Assembly (NCBI RefSeq): GCF_011040385.1
Contig: NZ_JAAIKB010000007.1
Span: 124,001-188,000 of the forward strand
Direction: 5' to 3'
DNA from: Falsiroseomonas algicola
Lineage (GTDB): Bacteria; Pseudomonadota; Alphaproteobacteria; Acetobacterales; Acetobacteraceae
Length of the DNA: 64,000 nucleotides
In this document: one piece after another, positions 59,807-64,000 of the stretch
Numbering within the stretch: the stretch's first letter is position 1
How the letters are laid out: every line of letters begins with the position of its first letter
Made by a program: the position numbers and the translations under genes
Notes under the pieces: model-generated
What the model was told of the DNA's origin: nothing
Databases searched by the model: none
What the model saw: the letters and a program-made list of their open reading frames with translations, nothing else

Positions 59807-60416
59807 AGAGGCAGAGTTCCGTCACGCGGCGGGGCTGCGCGGGCACGCCGCCCAGATGCGCCTCCAGCGCCGGCCAGACCACGGCGCGTTCCTCCGGCGA
59901 GAGGCGCCGCGTCAGCGTGACGTGGAACCACCACTGGTCCAGCACATAGTGGTAGCCCCAGAGGTGGAGCAGCTCGCGCTGCCGCTCCGTCATCCGCGCG
60001 GGGTTGCGGCGGGCGATCTCGGCGTCCGTGGGCGGTTCTCGATGGGCGTCGAGGCCGGTGACGCAGGCATCGCAGAGATCCTGCAGCGCCTGGCACTTCT
60101 CCGATTCCAGCAGGGCCAGGAAGCCGTGATGGTCGGCGAGCTTCAGCGGCGGCAGCGCGAAGGGGCGCGTGCGCGCGGCCAGCGCCATGGCATCCGCGCG
60201 CATCGCGGCCCAGGAGGTGCGCAGCCGGAAGGGCGGCTTCAGCGTGGCGTGCAGGCCGTAGCCGCGGGCGTCCGCCGTGATCTCCGCGATGTCGAGGCCC
60301 GGCAGGGCGGGCTGGGGCAGCGTCGCGCCGGTTTCCGTATCCCGACCCAGCCATTGCGAGCCGAGGCGGTGCAGCGGATCCTCCAGCCGTGGCGCCCAGT
60401 AGAGCGCGACGCGCAT
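59745..60416 (-). CDS. DUF1045 phosphonate-metabolism protein (2H-like)
   Basis: 223 residues. [33 protein letters not shown] and WWFHVTLTRRLSPEER match DUF1045, a family found in phn clusters. The two H-x-T motifs place it with 2H phosphoesterases, and PhnPP-type cyclic phosphodiesterase activity may be suspected as phnP is not visible here. Its ATG abuts the phnM stop, and its 3' end overlaps phnN on the other strand. Confidence 0.88.
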   Translation of the reverse strand: MRVALYWAPRLEDPLHRLGSQWLGRDTETGATLPQPALPGLDIAEITADARGYGLHATLKPPFRLRTSWAAMRADAMALAARTRPFALPPLKLADHHGFLALLESEKCQALQDLCDACVTGLDAHREPPTDAEIARRNPARMTERQRELLHLWGYHYVLDQWWFHVTLTRRLSPEERAVVWPALEAHLGGVPAQPRRVTELCLFTQAGPGAPFLLAERLPLLG

Positions 60417-61558
60417 CAGGCGACGCGCTCCCCGGCGCGCCAGACCTTGCGGACGATCGCGTGGCCCTCATGCGGGCGGACCTGCACCAGGTCGGCGCGC
60501 AGCCCGGCCTCGATCCGGCCGCGATCGGTGAAGCCGGCCATGCGGGCGGCGCGGTCGGTGATCATGGCCACCGCATCGGGCAGCGTCGTGTCGCCATGCC
60601 CGACGGCCAGCCAGGCAGCCTCGATCATGGCGGGGGGGACGTAGTCGCTGGCCAGCACATCGACCGCGCCGGCCCGCACCAGATCGGCGGCGGCGACGTT
60701 GCCGGAATGGCTGCCACCGCGGACGATGTTGGGCGCGCCGGCGATGACCTGCACGCCGAGGCGCTTGGCGGCCTCCGCGGCCTCCATCGCCACGGGGAAT
60801 TCACTGATCATGATGCCGTCCGCGGCATTGGCCGCGATCTCCTCCGGCGTGGCGTCGTCGTGGCTCGCCAGCGGCAGGCCGCGATGCTTCACGCGGTCGA
60901 TCAGCCAGCGGCGCTGGGGTTCGCGGAGCCGCCCGCGCTGTTCCAGCAATTCGTTGATGCGCTTCTCCACCTGCTCCGGCGTCAGGCTGTGCTGGCGGAC
61001 GCGCATCTTCCGGTAGCGCTCGACATCCCGGTACTGGCCGACACCCGGGGAGTGGTCCATCAGGCTGATCATGCGCACGAGCGGATGGTCGGCGACGGGA
61101 TCGACCAGCTCCACCATGTCCGCGGCGGGCAGTTCGCAGCGGAGGTGCAGGAAGTGATCGCTGCGGAGCAGGCCGGTGCCCGCCAGCGCATCGAGGTCCT
61201 GCACGCCTTCCCTGAAGGTCTGGGTCCGGCCCGCATCGAAGCCGAGGTCACCGAGGCAGAGCGCGTCCAGCACCGTGGTCACGCCGGCCGCCGCCGTCTG
61301 GCTGTCATGCGCGATCATGGCGGAGCGCGACGGCCAGCGCGCGGTCGCGCGCGGCTGCACCTGGCGTTCCAGATTGTCCGTGTGCACGTCCACGATGCCG
61401 GGGATGACGTGGTCGCCGCCGAGGTCCTGCGCCCCCGCGGCATGGCTGCGGCCGGGCTGCACCTCCGCGATGCGGTCGCCACGGATGACGATGGTCCCCT
61501 CCATCACCTCCTTGGGCAGGACGAGGAGGGCGTTGGTGAGAATGACTTCGGGGCTCAT
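60416..61558 (-). CDS. phnM: Alpha-D-ribose 1-methylphosphonate 5-triphosphate diphosphatase PhnM
   Basis: 380 residues of the amidohydrolase superfamily. [20 protein letters not shown] holds the metal His, and [12 protein letters not shown] and [16 protein letters not shown] are typical. PhnM removes diphosphate from the triphosphate intermediate before C-P cleavage. The start overlaps phnL by 4 bases. Confidence 0.95.
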   Translation of the reverse strand: MSPEVILTNALLVLPKEVMEGTIVIRGDRIAEVQPGRSHAAGAQDLGGDHVIPGIVDVHTDNLERQVQPRATARWPSRSAMIAHDSQTAAAGVTTVLDALCLGDLGFDAGRTQTFREGVQDLDALAGTGLLRSDHFLHLRCELPAADMVELVDPVADHPLVRMISLMDHSPGVGQYRDVERYRKMRVRQHSLTPEQVEKRINELLEQRGRLREPQRRWLIDRVKHRGLPLASHDDATPEEIAANAADGIMISEFPVAMEAAEAAKRLGVQVIAGAPNIVRGGSHSGNVAAADLVRAGAVDVLASDYVPPAMIEAAWLAVGHGDTTLPDAVAMITDRAARMAGFTDRGRIEAGLRADLVQVRPHEGHAIVRKVWRAGERVA

Positions 61559-62253
61559 GCGGCGTCCTGGATGGGGGCAACGTCGAAAATGCGGTCGGCG
61601 ATCCGGTCACGGACCTCCGTATCGTGGAAGATGCCGATGAGGGCGGCACCGCGGGCCTTCGCCTCCTCGATCACGCCGATCACGACCTGGCGGTTGGCGG
61701 CGTCGAGGCTGGCGGTGGGCTCATCGAGCAGCAGCACGGGGTAGTCGGCGGCGAAGCCGCGGGCAAGGTTGATGCGCTGCTGCTCGCCGCCGGAGAAGGT
61801 GGCGGGCGGCAGGCCATGCAGGCGCTCCGGCAGGTTGAGGCGGAGCAGCAGGTCCCGTGCGCGGGCGCGGGCAGCGTCGGGGGTAACGCCGCGCGCCGTC
61901 AGCGGCTCCGCCACGATATCCAGCGCACCGATGCGGGGGATGACGCGGAGGAATTGCGAGACATAGCCGAGCGTGTCGCGGCGGATGGCGCGCACCAGGC
62001 GCGGATCGGCGGTGGCGAGGTCCACGACCTCGCCCCCATGGCGGATCAGGATGCGCCCGGCGCCCGCGCCGTAATTGCCGTAGAGGCAGCGCATGAGCGT
62101 GGACTTGCCCGCGCCCGATGGCCCGGCCAGCGCCACGCATTCGCCGGGCATGACGGTCAGCGACACGTCATCCAGCACAGGGATGCGGACGCCGCCCTGG
62201 AGGTGCAGGCGGAAATCCTTGGAGAGGTTTTCCGCTTTCAGAACCCAGGTCAT
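61555..62253 (-). CDS. phnL: Phosphonate C-P lyase system protein PhnL (ABC ATPase-like)
   Basis: 232 residues. Walker A GPSGAGKS is at 44-51, the signature is [15 protein letters not shown], and Walker B is [12 protein letters not shown]. PhnL associates with the PhnGHIJ core and is not a true transporter ATPase. ATGA overlaps join it to phnM and phnK. Confidence 0.94.
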   Translation of the reverse strand: MTWVLKAENLSKDFRLHLQGGVRIPVLDDVSLTVMPGECVALAGPSGAGKSTLMRCLYGNYGAGAGRILIRHGGEVVDLATADPRLVRAIRRDTLGYVSQFLRVIPRIGALDIVAEPLTARGVTPDAARARARDLLLRLNLPERLHGLPPATFSGGEQQRINLARGFAADYPVLLLDEPTASLDAANRQVVIGVIEEAKARGAALIGIFHDTEVRDRIADRIFDVAPIQDAA

Positions 62254-63008
62254 GCCGCCAGCACCGAGGAGACGAGGAGTTGCGTATAGGCGTGCTGCGG
62301 ATCGTCCAGCACGCGGTCGGTCAGGCCTTCCTCCACCACCTGGCCCTGGCGCATGACCAGGATGCGATGCGCCAGCAGCCGCGCGGCGGCAATGTCATGC
62401 GTCACGATCAGCACGGCGAGGCCAAGGTCCGCGACCAGTGCGCGGATCAGGTCGAGCAGCCTGGCCTGGACGGAGACGTCGAGCCCGCCGGTCGGCTCAT
62501 CCATGAAGACGAGCTTCGGGCGCGTCACCAGCACGCGGGCAATCTGCAGGCGCTGCTGCATGCCGCCGGAGAACTTGCCTGGGATGTCGTCCATGCGGGC
62601 GGGGTCGATCTCGACGCGCTTCAGCCATTCCGTCGCTTCCGCGCGGATGTTGCCGTAGTGGCGCGCGCCGACGGCCATCAGCCTTTCGCCGATATTGCCG
62701 CCGGCGGTGACGCCGAGCCTGAGGCCGTCACGCGGGTTCTGATGCACGAAGCCCCATTCCGTGCGCATCAGGCGCCGCCGCGCCGCTTCCGGCATGGCCA
62801 GCACATCCTCGCCGCGATAGGTCACCGCACCCGCATCGGGGCGCATGAGGCCGGACAGCACGCGGAGCAGCGTGGTCTTGCCGCTGCCCGACTCGCCGAC
62901 GATGGCCACGACCTCGCCCGGATGGATGTCGATCGCGACATCGTCGAGCGCGGCGACGCGGCCGAAGCGGAGCTGCAGGCCGCGCGCCTCCATGAGCGGC
63001 GTGCTCAT
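62250..63008 (-). CDS. phnK: Phosphonate C-P lyase system protein PhnK (ABC ATPase-like)
   Basis: 252 residues. Walker A GESGSGKT is at 38-45, the signature is [15 protein letters not shown], and Walker B is [32 protein letters not shown] is a PhnK-type Q-loop. It binds PhnJ on the C-P lyase core. ATG 63008 overlaps the phnJ stop. Confidence 0.94.
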   Translation of the reverse strand: MSTPLMEARGLQLRFGRVAALDDVAIDIHPGEVVAIVGESGSGKTTLLRVLSGLMRPDAGAVTYRGEDVLAMPEAARRRLMRTEWGFVHQNPRDGLRLGVTAGGNIGERLMAVGARHYGNIRAEATEWLKRVEIDPARMDDIPGKFSGGMQQRLQIARVLVTRPKLVFMDEPTGGLDVSVQARLLDLIRALVADLGLAVLIVTHDIAAARLLAHRILVMRQGQVVEEGLTDRVLDDPQHAYTQLLVSSVLAA

Positions 63009-63856
63009 TCCGCGGCCTCCTTCATCGCCTGGCGTTCCTGGCAATGGTCGGTGTCGGAGCAGACGAAGATGCGCCCGCCCTTGTCGTCCACCAGCACCTC
63101 ATCGAGGTAGGTGTCGCGCGACCCGCAGAGCTCGCAGGCATGCGGCGCGCGGATGGGGCGGAAGGGATGATCCTCGAAGTCGAGGCTCCGCACATGGGTG
63201 TAGGGCGGCACGGCGTAGATCCGCTTCTCCCGCCCCGCGCCGAACAGCTGCAGCGCCGGCATCATGTGCATCTTCGGATTGTCGAAGGCCGGGATGGGGC
63301 TGGGCGACATCAGGTAGCGCTCGTTCACCATCACGGGGTAGCTGTAGCTGGTCGCGATATGGCCGTGCTTCGCGATGTCCTCGTAGAGCTTCACATGCAT
63401 CAGGCCGTAATCGGCCATGGCGTGCAGGCGCCGCGTCTCCGCGATCCGCGGTTCCAGCCGCGCGAGGGGCTCCGGGATCGGCACCTGGTAGACCAGGATC
63501 TGGCCCTCGGTCAGCTTGCGTTCCGGGATGCGATGGCGGGTCTGGATGATCGTGGCCTCCGCCGTGCGTTCCGTCGTCGCGATGCCCGCGGTGCGGCGGA
63601 AGAAGGCGCGGATGGAGACGGCGTTGGTGGTGTCGTCGCTGCCCTGGTCGATCACCTTCAGCACGTCGCGCGGCCCGAGCACCGCGGCCGTCACCTGGAT
63701 GCCGCCCGTGCCCCAGCCATAGGGCAGCGGCATCTCGCGCGATCCGAAGGGCACCTGGTGGCCGGGGATGGCGACGGCCTTGAGCAGCGCGCGGCGGATC
63801 ATCCGCTTCGTGCTCTCATCCAGATAGGCGAAGTTGTAGCCGGCATCGGTGCTCAT
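63005..63856 (-). CDS. phnJ: C-P lyase subunit PhnJ
   Basis: 283 residues. The radical-SAM cysteines are Cys241, Cys244 (CELCG), Cys266 and Cys272 (CSDTDHC), and the radical glycine is Gly32 in AIPGHQVPFG; both sets fall at the numbers known from the E. coli enzyme. It cleaves the C-P bond of ribosyl phosphonates, releasing the alkane. It is intact. Confidence 0.96.
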   Translation of the reverse strand: MSTDAGYNFAYLDESTKRMIRRALLKAVAIPGHQVPFGSREMPLPYGWGTGGIQVTAAVLGPRDVLKVIDQGSDDTTNAVSIRAFFRRTAGIATTERTAEATIIQTRHRIPERKLTEGQILVYQVPIPEPLARLEPRIAETRRLHAMADYGLMHVKLYEDIAKHGHIATSYSYPVMVNERYLMSPSPIPAFDNPKMHMMPALQLFGAGREKRIYAVPPYTHVRSLDFEDHPFRPIRAPHACELCGSRDTYLDEVLVDDKGGRIFVCSDTDHCQERQAMKEAAE

Positions 63857-64000
63857 TCGCCGCGCTCCTTCATGGCAGCGGCGCGCATGGTGCGGACATT
63901 CTCCAGCTCCGACTGGAAATCGACGTAATGCGGCAGCTTCAGATGCTCCACGAAGCCCGTCGCCTCGACATTGTCGCAGTGGCTCAGCACGAATTCCTGC
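63853..64000 (-). CDS. phnI: C-P lyase subunit PhnI, C-terminal end (rest outside window)
   Basis: The last 48 residues are present, reading EFVLSHCDNVEATGFVEHLK, then LPHYVDFQSELENVRTM, and ending in KERGE. This is the conserved C-terminus of PhnI, and it overlaps phnJ by 4 bases. phnG and phnH are expected upstream beyond the window. Confidence 0.92.
   Translation of the reverse strand, partial: QEFVLSHCDNVEATGFVEHLKLPHYVDFQSELENVRTMRAAAMKERGE

Overview
This 64 kb window is chromosomal DNA from a high-G+C alphaproteobacterium. The gene mix suggests the Acetobacteraceae (Roseomonas-like): a Bug-type solute receptor, two dipeptide-type ABC operons, several gamma-glutamyltransferase paralogues, a C-P lyase operon, and a hydroxypyruvate isomerase / tartronate semialdehyde reductase pair. 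That placement is inference from gene content and composition; there is no rRNA or tRNA here to confirm it. Genes are densely packed and many overlap by ATGA or TGATG.

Layout. 0-7.2 kb: the end of an M20 amidohydrolase, two tiny paralogous double-glycine leader peptides (300-651, minus), an HSL-type esterase, a Pat-like CoA-ligase/GNAT fusion, an RTX repeat protein and an XRE regulator. 7.5-11 kb: a glyoxylate-type operon (hyi, a nicotinamidase-like hydrolase, glxR) and an AI-2E family membrane protein. 11.1-16.8 kb: a complete dipeptide-type ABC transporter operon. 16.9-20.8 kb: creA, gamma-glutamyltransferase 1, yraN, a 2H phosphoesterase and panC. 20.9-27.6 kb: a comM gene split within its Walker A motif by a 5,239 bp integrated element that encodes a large serine recombinase. 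27.7-38.5 kb: an acetylpolyamine amidohydrolase-like gene, divergent from a second peptide ABC operon (receptor, two permeases, fused double ATPase) that runs into an M20 peptidase, a carbamoylase-type M20 hydrolase, an M81 (MlrC-type) peptidase and a GNAT. 38.5-41 kb: kdgK, eda and an RpiR regulator. 41-49 kb: a CorC/HlyC protein, gpt, csaA, an SDR, gamma-glutamyltransferase 2, an amidase and small genes. 49.4-55.4 kb: an RND efflux pair and a TPP enzyme. 55.5-59.1 kb: a Bug receptor, two small DUF3106-like proteins and gamma-glutamyltransferase 3. 59.2-64 kb: phnN facing DUF1045-phnM-phnL-phnK-phnJ-phnI (phnI is cut by the window end).

The least ordinary region is the element in comM. Removing 21765-27003 restores an uninterrupted comM frame of 502 codons with the expected HNLLMVGPPGAGKS. 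Joining the element's ends gives a 46 bp dyad-symmetric attP with 13 bp arms exactly 9 bp either side of an AG dinucleotide. The element also carries a membrane protein, an McrA-like HNH nuclease, a small zinc-ribbon frame and three families of short repeats in otherwise gene-free DNA. The second notable item is the peptide pair at 300-651, each with a leader of the LDDxALxxVxGG type and no recognisable exporter in the window.

Functionally the window is dominated by scavenging: peptide import and hydrolysis (two ABC systems, M20/M81 peptidases, an amidase, three gamma-glutamyltransferases), phosphonate use, and sugar-acid and glyoxylate metabolism.
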